The position numbers were made by a program, and so were the translations under genes. Positions 18,191 through 24,872 of a stretch of DNA of 64,000 nt are shown here, one piece after another (positions within the stretch are counted from its first letter, which is position 1; each line of letters starts with the position of its first letter). Source of the stretch: Phycisphaerales bacterium (GTDB taxonomy: Bacteria > Planctomycetota > Phycisphaerae > Phycisphaerales > SM1A02). The stretch covers positions 62,001 through 126,000 of the forward strand of contig JAQWPT010000005.1 of the NCBI GenBank assembly GCA_029245245.1. The letters are read 5' to 3'. Under the pieces are notes generated by a model. The model worked only from the letters and a program-made list of their open reading frames with translations. It was not told where the DNA came from and searched no databases.

Positions 18191-18598
18191 ATGCAGGAAG
18201 CAAATCGATCGACACGTGATTCAGGCCTCGTGCCACCAAACCCCTTGAGCGTCGTGGACCGTCGCTGCGGGATCGATCGCCGGGACCTGCCCGGTGGATC
18301 GGATACCAATCTGGAGCGTCGAAGGGGGCCTGGCCGCCGTCGAAGCGACTTTCTTCGCAGTGCCGAGGAAGGCCAGATGACGGATGAGCAGTTCCTGTTC
18401 ATCCAGGCCATCGATGCGTTCAAGCGAGTCAATGGGAAGACATTTCCCACCTGGACGGATGTGCTTGAAGTCGTCCGGAAGCTGGGGTATCGCAAGACGA
18501 TGTCCAGCGAGTTGAATCTGGACATCGAGACATCGGACTGGACGGAAGAGCCAGATGGCCCTTCCGGGGTGGATACGGTTTCAGAAGACGCTGCCTGA
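18191..18598 (+). CDS. Hypothetical protein with Arg-rich N-terminus, 135 aa
   Basis: ATG 18191 follows GGGAG at 8 bases. The first ~60 residues are basic with DRR repeats (VDRRCGIDRRDL, LERRRGPGRRRSDF). The second half is a short helical domain (DEQFLFIQAIDAFKRVNGK, then FPTWTDVLEVVRKLGYRK) that looks like a small helix-turn-helix or protein-binding unit. The tail is acidic. The domain appears conserved-like, but I cannot name a family. No membrane segments, so cytoplasmic. Confidence 0.6.
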   Translation: MQEANRSTRDSGLVPPNPLSVVDRRCGIDRRDLPGGSDTNLERRRGPGRRRSDFLRSAEEGQMTDEQFLFIQAIDAFKRVNGKTFPTWTDVLEVVRKLGYRKTMSSELNLDIETSDWTEEPDGPSGVDTVSEDAA

Positions 18599-18646
18599 GC
18601 CCGATTGGAGGGCATACGGTGTGTTGTGTGGGCATGAAGGCTGGGA

Positions 18647-18916
18647 TCAGCCACCATGCTCCTTGTACCAATCCTCATTGACCTGAAGGTACTTCTTCCA
18701 TTCTTCCGGGAGGTCTTCCTCGGGGAAGATCGCCTGCACCGGGCATTCGTCGATGCAGAGTCCGCAGTCGATGCAGGTCTCTGGATCGATGTAGAGCATT
18801 TCGAACTCTTCAAAGTTCGATTCGTCCTTGGTGGGGTGGATGCAGTCAACGGGGCACACGTCCACGCAGGACGCGTCCTTGGTACCGATGCAGGGCTCAG
18901 CAATGATGTGGGTCAT
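18647..18916 (-). CDS. fdxA: 7Fe-type ferredoxin (FdxA-like)
   Basis: 89 residues. The N-terminal half has C9 (EPCIGTKDASC), C17, C21 and C25 (CVDVCPVDC), the pattern of a [3Fe-4S] plus [4Fe-4S] ferredoxin of the Thermus/Mycobacterium FdxA type. The second cluster site reads CIDCGLCIDECPVQAIF. The ending EEDLPEEWKKYLQVNEDWY is also typical. It carries single electrons for cytoplasmic redox enzymes. ATG 18916 follows AGAGGA at 9 bases. The gene stands alone and no obvious partner reductase is adjacent. Confidence 0.92.
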   Translation of the reverse strand: MTHIIAEPCIGTKDASCVDVCPVDCIHPTKDESNFEEFEMLYIDPETCIDCGLCIDECPVQAIFPEEDLPEEWKKYLQVNEDWYKEHGG

Positions 18917-19024
18917 CTTCGGAATCCTCTGAGTGGAGCGTGAGCATCGTAGGCTCCCGCATCGCTGATGTCATCACTTCCGCCACCATGCATCGGCTGC
19001 ACAGGCCTCTTCCTTGGAAAAGAA

Positions 19025-19054
19025 CACGGGGCCGATCCTGAGATCGGCCCCGTG
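19025..19054 (-). terminator. Rho-independent terminator of the histone-like gene
   Basis: Perfect 13-base-pair stem (CACGGGGCCGATC pairs with GATCGGCCCCGTG) with a CTGA loop. On the minus strand it is followed by TTCTTTTCC. It lies ~55 bases after the stop of the Lys/Arg repeat gene and is the strongest hairpin seen on this side of the window. Confidence 0.75.
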
Positions 19055-19110
19055 CTTGATTGCCTGATGAGGCTCTGATTCCGGAGCGTTCCACCCCGTT
19101 TCAGAGCTGA

Positions 19111-19488
19111 TCAGCGGCGACGCCTGGTCGCCTTCTTGCGTGTCTTCTTGCGTGTGGCCTTCTTGCGAGTAGCCTTCTTACGGGTCTTCTTGCGAGTGGC
19201 CTTCTTGCGGGTAGCCTTCTTGCGAGTAGCCTTCTTACGGGTCTTCTTGCGAGTGGCCTTCTTGCGGGTAGCCTTCTTGCGAGTAGCCTTTTTACGGGTC
19301 TTCTTGCGAGTGGCCTTCTTACGAGTAGCCTTCTTGCGAGTAGCCTTTTTACGGGTCTTCTTGCGAGTGGCCTTCTTACGAGTTGCCTTCTTGCGAGTGG
19401 CCTTCTTACGAGTGGCCTTCTTGCGAGTGGCTTTCTTGCGAGTCGCCTTCTTGCGAGTCGCTTTCTTCTTGGCGCGTTTCTTGGCCAT
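19111..19488 (-). CDS. Histone-H1-like Lys/Arg repeat protein
   Basis: 125 residues made almost entirely of KKATR and KKTR units after a short MAKKRAK start, ending TRRRR. About two thirds of the residues are Lys or Arg, and there are no acidic residues. The composition matches nucleoid-binding tails such as chlamydial HctB or the C-terminal extensions of HU, so it most likely compacts DNA (inference). ATG 19488 has a strong GGAGGT at 7 bases, suggesting high expression. A near-perfect terminator follows. The gene is internally repetitive at the DNA level, so its length may vary between strains. Confidence 0.8.
   Translation of the reverse strand: MAKKRAKKKATRKKATRKKATRKKATRKKATRKKATRKKATRKKTRKKATRKKATRKKATRKKTRKKATRKKATRKKATRKKTRKKATRKKATRKKATRKKTRKKATRKKATRKKTRKKATRRRR
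19181..19408 (-). repeat. 57-base higher-order tandem repeat inside the histone-like gene
   Basis: The marker CGGGTCTTCTTGCGAGTGG recurs at 19181, 19238, 19295 and 19352, exactly 57 bases apart. Each unit encodes three ATRKK pentapeptides and one TRKK tetrapeptide. 57 is a multiple of three, so gain or loss of units keeps the frame. Copies differ by a few third-position changes. Confidence 0.85.
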
Positions 19489-19955
19489 TGGTTTGACCTC
19501 CATGTGTCCGCTATAGCGTGTCGGAGAATGATGGGTACGCACGTGCACCCAAGGCGGAACGCTCTCCGTGAGGTATACCCGTATCGGAACAGGACGAAAA
19601 GAGGCTTTAGCGGAAATATGGCCGATAAAAACAAGAGGTGCATCACTTCGCACTGTTGAGTTGCAGTGGTACAACGCTGCTCGTGCAAGGTGTCACGCTT
19701 CGTTTCATGTGTCGGCTGATGAAGATGCAGCAGCATCAGGCCGGTGAATGCGAAGAGGGAACCCAGGGTTCTGGTCTACGAAGCACATACATGCGGCATG
19801 CGAAAAACATCGATTACAGTGCTGCAAACCGCGATTCGGCGCTCAATTTCCGCGAGTGCCATTTCACATGATGCAATGCACACGCCATGTTCGGAGAGCT
19901 GCTCGGCATGTAAGGTGCATGCGTACTACTTGATTCGGATGAAAGGCGAGAACCA
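19489..19955. other. 467-base intergenic region, no convincing gene
   Basis: Lies between the divergent histone-like gene and the M16 homologue. It looks less GC-rich than its surroundings, and short open frames in it have no protein-like composition. It contains many GCAT/ATGC words (for example around 19793-19925) and should hold the promoters of both flanking genes. No tRNA or clear hairpin was seen. Confidence 0.4.
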
Positions 19956-21185
19956 GTGAGCGTGATTGAAACACAGGTCTTTGAAAACGGAATGACCCTC
20001 CTTGCGGAGCCAAAAAAAAATGTGAAATCATGCAGTGTGCAGTGGGTATTTCCCGCTGGTTCGTGCAGTGACCTCCCTGAAGCGGAGGGAGCCTCCGTCA
20101 TGCTTGCGGACATGTTGCCGCGAGGAGCAGGCGAGTTTGACAGCCGGGCATTGAGTGATTCGATGGATCGGTACGGCATGAGGCGATCGACTGATGTCGG
20201 CATTCATCACCTGGTGCTGTCCTCCACGATGCTCGGTTCGGATCTCCAGGATGGCATGTCGCTGATCACCTCCATGGTCCTGGAACCAAGGATGCCGGCA
20301 GACGCCATGGAGCCCATCCGAAGCCTGTGCCTGCAGGCATTGGAGTCGCTTCAGGACGAGCCACAGCAGGAAACCATGCTTCGATTGCGGGCCAGGCACC
20401 GCCCGCCGCCCTACAACCGCAGTGGCTACGGAGCACGGGGAGCTCTTGAATCGATGCAACTGGAGGATCTTCAGGCCGCTTGGCGGCAACGCATGGTGCC
20501 TGGGGGCTCGATTCTCTCGGTTGCCGGTGACGTGGATCCGGCGGTGCTTGCCAGTTGGCTTGAGAACCATATGCAGGGGTGGGAGGGGGCATTTCCCGAC
20601 CCGCCGATGACGGGGGAGCGACTGGGAGGCGCCGAACACGTGGAACGTGATACGTCCCAGGTCCACATCGCGATGGCCTGGGATGCTCCCGCCGAACCGC
20701 ATCCCAATTCCGTCCTCGAGCGGATTGCGACGCGTGTCTTCGGCGGCTCGTCAAGTGGGCGCCTCTTCACCGAGGTTCGGCAGAAGCGATCGCTGTGCTA
20801 CAGCGTCAATGGTGCCTACCGTGGTGGGCGTGATATGGGAGTCATCGGCGTGTATGCCGGGACGACGCCGGAACGTGCGCAGGAGACCCTTGATACCTGC
20901 AAGGCCGAGTTCGATCGAATGGCCGATGGCATCACCGGAGACGAGTTTCGTCGGATCAAGACAGGCCTCGAGAGTTCGCTGGTGCTGTCGGGCGAGTCGA
21001 GTTCCGCTCGGGCACATGCACTGGTGGCGGACCAATTCCGTCTTGGCCGCCCCCGTTCTCTGGACGAGGCGAGACAGGAGATCGCTTCAGTCACTCTCGA
21101 CCAGGTCAACGAGTACCTCGGAGCACGGGTGGTCGATCCACCGACCATCGTGACGATGGGGCCGGTTTCACTGGAAACAGGCTGA
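19956..21185 (+). CDS. M16-family peptidase homologue lacking the zinc-binding motif
   Basis: 409 residues, two M16 half-domains. The first begins TQVFENGMTLLAEPKKNVKS, and the second includes VERDTSQVHIAMAWDAPAE and GRLFTEVRQKRSLCYSV, the R/Y motif that contacts substrate in M16 enzymes. Where active members have HxxEH, this protein reads EGASVMLADMLPRG, with neither His nor Glu. It should therefore be an inactive partner subunit, like the non-catalytic half of M16B dimers. No active M16 gene is in the window. Start is GTG 19956 with a weak AAGGCGAG upstream. Confidence 0.85.
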   Translation: MSVIETQVFENGMTLLAEPKKNVKSCSVQWVFPAGSCSDLPEAEGASVMLADMLPRGAGEFDSRALSDSMDRYGMRRSTDVGIHHLVLSSTMLGSDLQDGMSLITSMVLEPRMPADAMEPIRSLCLQALESLQDEPQQETMLRLRARHRPPPYNRSGYGARGALESMQLEDLQAAWRQRMVPGGSILSVAGDVDPAVLASWLENHMQGWEGAFPDPPMTGERLGGAEHVERDTSQVHIAMAWDAPAEPHPNSVLERIATRVFGGSSSGRLFTEVRQKRSLCYSVNGAYRGGRDMGVIGVYAGTTPERAQETLDTCKAEFDRMADGITGDEFRRIKTGLESSLVLSGESSSARAHALVADQFRLGRPRSLDEARQEIASVTLDQVNEYLGARVVDPPTIVTMGPVSLETG

Positions 21186-21221
21186 GTCCGAACGGGTCGA
21201 ACTCGATCCAGTTCTGCCTGT

Positions 21222-21227
21222 TACCAT
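21222..21227 (+). promoter_or_regulatory. -10-like TACCAT before the 88-aa gene
   Basis: TACCAT, nine bases before ATG 21237, no ribosome-binding site. It lies in the short gap after the M16 homologue, so the 88-aa gene may have its own start of transcription. Confidence 0.35.
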
Positions 21228-21236
21228 TGATGCCCC

Positions 21237-21503
21237 ATGAGCCTCCAAACCCTTGGATACCAGCAGGGAACCCGTGTTCGAGTGACGCAGCAGACGCCAC
21301 TTCGCGATCGCACCTGGAGTGAGGTCGTCGAGGGAGAAGTGATGCGTTGCCGCCAATCGAAGACCGGGTCCTGGTTCGCCCACGCCAAGGATGACCAACT
21401 CTGGCTCGATCGGATGGAACTGCGTCTGGATGACGGGGAACTGGCGGTTCTGAACCTGGACCAGTACTCGGTCATCGAGGTGATTGCTCCGCCTCAGGGC
21501 TGA
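21237..21503 (+). CDS. Small beta-rich hypothetical protein, 88 aa
   Basis: Alternating strands, with no signal or membrane part: TRVRVTQQTPLRDRTWSEVV, GEVMRCRQSKTGSWFAH, then DDQLWLDRMELRLDDGELA. It resembles a small barrel (SH3- or Sm-like) that could bind nucleic acid or protein. This is a shape argument only. ATG 21237 was chosen because it begins the folded part. It overlaps the stop of the lipoprotein gene on the other strand by 10 bases. Confidence 0.6.
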   Translation: MSLQTLGYQQGTRVRVTQQTPLRDRTWSEVVEGEVMRCRQSKTGSWFAHAKDDQLWLDRMELRLDDGELAVLNLDQYSVIEVIAPPQG

Positions 21504-22042
21504 GCGGTCTCGTCTTGCGGACCCGGCTCGGCGACTTCAGGCGTTGCTCGCGTAAATCGAATGCGACTGGAATCCGAGAGGGATTGTCCGTCGGGAAGGG
21601 TGAGAACCGCCCGCAGGCTCGGTTCCCAGGGAATGTTCATGTTCGGGCTCAGTTCCAGGATGGCCTGGTAGGTGCGTGTGACCTCGTCGTAGTACCGCCG
21701 GTTGTTCGTGGGGTCGGTGAGGTCGCACTCCCACTCCGTCTGGGACATCAACATGACCCCGTCTTCACTCTGGCCCGAGAGGATCAATGTGAGATTGCCG
21801 GGGCCGCGGGTGGAGAAGCCGTCCGGGTCGAGCATTTCAATCCGGGCATGGACCATGGCCTTGCCGGTGTCACGGTTGATCTTGATCCGGGAAATCGGAT
21901 GGACCTGGATCGACACCGGGGCATAGGGCCAGTCCTGTGATGCGCGGGTGACCTGTGCTCGATCAGCCTGGTTGCCGCTTGTGCATGCGGGTACCAATGC
22001 GATCAGCAGAAGCAGAAGCCGAGGATGGAGGCGAGCAGTCAC
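21494..22042 (-). CDS. Hypothetical lipoprotein, 182 aa
   Basis: Signal peptide with lipobox LVPAC (LLLLLIALVPACTSG). The mature part is beta-rich, with segments YAPVSIQVHPISRIKIN, KAMVHARIEMLDPDGFSTRG, LTLILSGQ and WEPSLRAVLTLPDG. It reads like a single beta-sandwich domain. Start GTG 22042 lies six bases after TATCCT (leaderless pattern), and no ribosome-binding site is present. No family recognised. It is likely an outer- or inner-membrane-anchored periplasmic protein. Confidence 0.65.
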   Translation of the reverse strand: MTARLHPRLLLLLIALVPACTSGNQADRAQVTRASQDWPYAPVSIQVHPISRIKINRDTGKAMVHARIEMLDPDGFSTRGPGNLTLILSGQSEDGVMLMSQTEWECDLTDPTNNRRYYDEVTRTYQAILELSPNMNIPWEPSLRAVLTLPDGQSLSDSSRIRFTRATPEVAEPGPQDETAQP

Positions 22043-22048
22043 TGCCGC

Positions 22049-22054
22049 AGGATA
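22049..22054 (-). promoter_or_regulatory. -10-like TATCCT of the 182-aa lipoprotein
   Basis: TATCCT on the minus strand, six bases before GTG 22042, without a ribosome-binding site. Confidence 0.4.
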
Positions 22055-22090
22055 CCCGCGGATGGTGCGATTTCAGACCGAAGGGGGTGA

Positions 22091-22390
22091 TCAGTCCTGC
22101 AGGTCCTGCAGGAGGCTGTCGATGGCCTGGTCGTACTTCTCGGGTGTTTCGTACCCACCAGCATCGATTGCCGAGCGAACGGCATCGATCTTGTCGGTAC
22201 GGCTTGAAGGCATCTGGCGGAGCGTCTGCAGCCAGGAGGCGAACCGTGAGACCTCGACCCGGTCAGGTCGTGTCTCGTGTTCAGCCTTGGGGAGCGTCCC
22301 CTCGGCTTTCAGGTCGTGATTCCGACCTGGGCCTGTTGCCTTGTGCAGTGGTCCCACCGAACCATTGGCGATCGAAGCGATGTCATGCAT
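22091..22390 (-). CDS. flgM: FlgM-like anti-sigma-28 factor
   Basis: 99 residues. The C-terminal half fits FlgM: DRVEVSRFASWLQTLRQMP, then RTDKIDAVRSAIDAGGYETPEKYDQAIDSLLQDL. The N-terminal half is polar and probably disordered, as in known FlgM. It would hold the sigma-28 factor inactive until the hook-basal body is complete. ATG 22390 follows GAGGAG at 8 bases, and a GTG nine bases upstream is less likely. The sigma factor at 16.2-17.1 kb is the obvious partner but is not in the same operon. Confidence 0.8.
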   Translation of the reverse strand: MHDIASIANGSVGPLHKATGPGRNHDLKAEGTLPKAEHETRPDRVEVSRFASWLQTLRQMPSSRTDKIDAVRSAIDAGGYETPEKYDQAIDSLLQDLQD

Positions 22391-22595
22391 CGAATACACT
22401 CCTCAACTCAGGATTCCAGCGAAGCCGGAACCGAGACCTAAGTATCCATCTGTTTTTCGCAGATTCTTCCCTGAATCCGTTTTGAGGGCGGGGCACCTGG
22501 GGAAACCCGCCTCCGAGGTTCACCATCGGGAAAACAGGCGTGTCGGCTTGAACATTTTCCGAGCGAGGCGGTCCCGTGGCAAGGAATCACCCATT

Positions 22596-22624
22596 TTGAC
22601 ACGTCCATTGGTGTTTCGTACCGT
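22596..22624 (+). promoter_or_regulatory. Sigma-70-type promoter TTGACA-17-TACCGT
   Basis: Perfect -35 (TTGACA, 22596-22601), a 17-base spacer and TACCGT (22619-22624), 27 bases before GTG 22652. This is the best-formed promoter in the window. It shows that TACxxT is a usable -10 in this organism. Confidence 0.65.
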
Positions 22625-22651
22625 GAGCGATTCAGAATCTGGAGGCGACTG

Positions 22652-23620
22652 GTGGCCAACATGCGTGGGAAGTGGAACATCCTGACCGCCCTTTCGACTG
22701 CTTTGTGCATCGCCGGGGGCTGCCAACCCACTTCCGGGGGCAAGGCGGCTGATCGAACGCGGGGAACGGGAATCCAGGCCTCGGAGGAAGACGAACTTTC
22801 CAACCTCGATCTGGGTGGAGACTGGGAACAGTACGAAAGCAGGTTGTCGACCCGGAACACGACTGGAGGAACTGGTGTTGAGGCTTCCCGGGGTCCGGCG
22901 TTGTCCCAGGAGGGAGGAGCTGCCGGCCCAGGTTTTTCGATCGTGCTCGGGACCTTTGCCGGCGAGGGGCATCTTCAGCAGGCCAACCAGTATCACCAGC
23001 AGGCATCAGTGCTGCTGCCCGACATGTCCAGCGGTTTGCGGGTGCAGTCATCCTTGAGCGGCTCCATGGTGGTGTACGGCAACTACACCGGATGGAAGGA
23101 CCCACGGGCCAAGAAGGACGTCAGGACCTTGCAGGACCTGACGATCAATGGTCGCCAGGTCTTTCCCCAGGCCATGATTGCGGAGTTGCCCGCGCCCCGC
23201 GACCCCGCCTCGATCGAGGAAGCCGAGTTGCTCTCGCTGCGGATTCGATACCCGGACATCAGGGTCCTCTACACGCTCGAGATTGCGATGTGGGGTGATT
23301 TCGAGAGCGGACAATGGCCTGAACGCGCTCGCAGGGCCGAAGCGGAGCAATATGCCAGGAGCCTTCGCCAGCGAGGCGTGCCGGCCTTCTACCACCATGA
23401 TTCGGCGCGTGAGATGAGCATGGTGACTGTCGGCGTCTTTGATCATCGAGCCATCGACGGTCAGACCGGCCTTCGCAGTCCCCAGGTGGAACGGTTCCTG
23501 TTGGACTTTCCGAAGCGGATGGTCAACGGGGAGCCGGTGATCGATCTCTACGATCCCAACAATCCGGACAAGGGCGGGCGCACCCAGCAGCCCAGGATCG
23601 TCGAGGTTCCCAAGCTCTGA
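22652..23620 (+). CDS. Hypothetical lipoprotein, 322 aa
   Basis: Start GTG 22652 with GGAGG 6-7 bases upstream. Signal peptide with lipobox (CIAGGC). After a ~70-residue polar linker come two similar alpha/beta segments: GFSIVLGTFAGEGHLQQANQYHQQ, then RRAEAEQYARSLRQRGVPAFYHHD followed by MVTVGVFDHRAI. The pattern of a strand, a helix and another strand resembles SPOR domains, which bind denuded peptidoglycan. That is a tentative assignment. The protein is envelope-anchored. It converges with the short aldehyde dehydrogenase gene, 8 bases apart. Confidence 0.65.
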   Translation: MANMRGKWNILTALSTALCIAGGCQPTSGGKAADRTRGTGIQASEEDELSNLDLGGDWEQYESRLSTRNTTGGTGVEASRGPALSQEGGAAGPGFSIVLGTFAGEGHLQQANQYHQQASVLLPDMSSGLRVQSSLSGSMVVYGNYTGWKDPRAKKDVRTLQDLTINGRQVFPQAMIAELPAPRDPASIEEAELLSLRIRYPDIRVLYTLEIAMWGDFESGQWPERARRAEAEQYARSLRQRGVPAFYHHDSAREMSMVTVGVFDHRAIDGQTGLRSPQVERFLLDFPKRMVNGEPVIDLYDPNNPDKGGRTQQPRIVEVPKL

Positions 23621-23628
23621 AGCCTGCT

Positions 23629-24504
23629 TCAGGTCGACGAGGGATGCCAGATGGTCTTGCTTTCCACGAAGGGTTGGATGTTCCAGGGCGAAGCGACCAG
23701 GCTGTCATCCTCCCACTGGGCATCGGAATGCTTCACGAGGTGAACCCGCTTGAGATTGTCGGCGGCGGCTTCCTGCACGCTTGTTCGCTGGGAGGGACTG
23801 AGGTTCGCTCCCAGGAGTGCGGCGATCTCCCGGTGTCGTGACATGGGCTCAAGCAGTTCCGACCGTTGTCCGGTGAGGATATTGACGACACCCGCGGGGA
23901 CGTCGGAGGTGGCGCAGATTTCGGAGAAGAGCACCGCCGGCAGCGGAGTCGAATCCGAAGCGACGGCGATGACCGGACATCCTGCGCACATGGGTCCGGC
24001 GACGAGCGTCACCAGGGCCAGCAGCGAGGGTGAGGTGGGGGCGAGGACGCCGGTGATGCCCGTGGGCTGGGGAACGGTGAAGTTGTAGTAGGGGCCGGCC
24101 ACGGGATTCTGGCACCCGAGGATCTGCTGGTACTTGTCCGCCCAGCCTGCGAATCGAACGAGACGGTCGATCGAGGCCTCGACTTCCCTGCGAGCCTTGG
24201 CGGGAGTCACTCCCGTCGTGGAACTGATGGCCGATGCAAACTCGTCGCATCGGCCTTCAAGCATCTCTGCCATGCGGTAGAGAATCTGTCCTCGGAGGTA
24301 GGCGGTGGCGTCCATCCAGCCCGGTGCCGCCTTGCGAGCGGCTTCGACGGCATTGCGCATGTCCTTGCGGGAGGCGACGCACACGTGGGCAATCACGCGG
24401 TCCTTGCCATCGAGCACGGGCCGGGATCGACCGGATTCCGTACGGGGGAATGCACCGCCGATGAACAGCTTGCAGGTCTTGATGACATCCAGTCGTGCGT
24501 TCAT
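23629..24504 (-). CDS. Half-length aldehyde dehydrogenase-like protein without catalytic domain
   Basis: 291 residues covering only the NAD-binding part of the ALDH fold: KLFIGGAFPRTESGRSRPVL, NAVEAARKAAPGW, YLRGQILYRMAEML, WADKYQQILG, then TSDVPAGVVNILTG. It ends soon after NLKRVHLVK. The segment with the catalytic Cys and the C-terminal strand are missing. It closely resembles the second, inactive half of two-domain ALDH16 enzymes, here as a separate protein encoded downstream of a full-length ALDH. It ends at a normal stop next to a convergent gene, so it is not an obvious frameshift. Likely a structural partner of the full ALDH (inference). Confidence 0.8.
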   Translation of the reverse strand: MNARLDVIKTCKLFIGGAFPRTESGRSRPVLDGKDRVIAHVCVASRKDMRNAVEAARKAAPGWMDATAYLRGQILYRMAEMLEGRCDEFASAISSTTGVTPAKARREVEASIDRLVRFAGWADKYQQILGCQNPVAGPYYNFTVPQPTGITGVLAPTSPSLLALVTLVAGPMCAGCPVIAVASDSTPLPAVLFSEICATSDVPAGVVNILTGQRSELLEPMSRHREIAALLGANLSPSQRTSVQEAAADNLKRVHLVKHSDAQWEDDSLVASPWNIQPFVESKTIWHPSST

Positions 24505-24535
24505 GGTGTGACCTCAGGGTACTGCATGCGTGGGT

Positions 24536-24871
24536 TCAACCTTCCAGAACTCTGGCCAGGGGCTTTCGATACCGCAGGAAGCAGGTCAGGGCGAGGCACG
24601 CCAGTACCAGCCACCACGCTCCGCCACGCACGGTGGAATCGTTCACGAGCACGAGGTGCTCCCAGAACTCCCAGGCTCCGTTCTTGACGAAGTACATCCA
24701 GGAGGAGGAGGTCGCTCCAGTGTCTTCGGAGCCGGCCAGCAGCATGACGTCGACCAGGAACCACACCACCCAGGCCAGCATCAGGGCTTCGAGGCAGCGC
24801 ATCAACACATGGCCGGAGATGCGAAGGGCCGTGTGGCGCTGGGACTTCGGTGGATTCGTGGAATCGCTCAT
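24536..24871 (-). CDS. Two-span membrane protein inside the deoC-ALDH operon
   Basis: 111 residues. Two strong hydrophobic segments: LEALMLAWVVWFLVDVMLLA and AWWLVLACLALTCFLRY, joined by a ~40-residue loop (SEDTGATSSSWMYFVKNGAW). A polar N-terminus precedes them. Its ATG at 24871 is one base from the stop of the full-length ALDH, so the gene is in the operon. The half-length ALDH follows 31 bases later. No family recognised. It might anchor or supply the pathway, but nothing in the sequence shows how. Confidence 0.65.
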   Translation of the reverse strand: MSDSTNPPKSQRHTALRISGHVLMRCLEALMLAWVVWFLVDVMLLAGSEDTGATSSSWMYFVKNGAWEFWEHLVLVNDSTVRGGAWWLVLACLALTCFLRYRKPLARVLEG

Positions 24872-24872
24872 G

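Noticed and set aside
19111-19488. Possible CRISPR array because of regular short repeats
   Set aside because: There are no unique spacers. The repeats are contiguous and in frame with a coding sequence.
19136-19516. Plus-strand frame with FLRVAFLRV repeats
   Set aside because: Antisense of the Lys/Arg repeat gene, which has the ribosome-binding site and terminator. The hydrophobic translation is a by-product.
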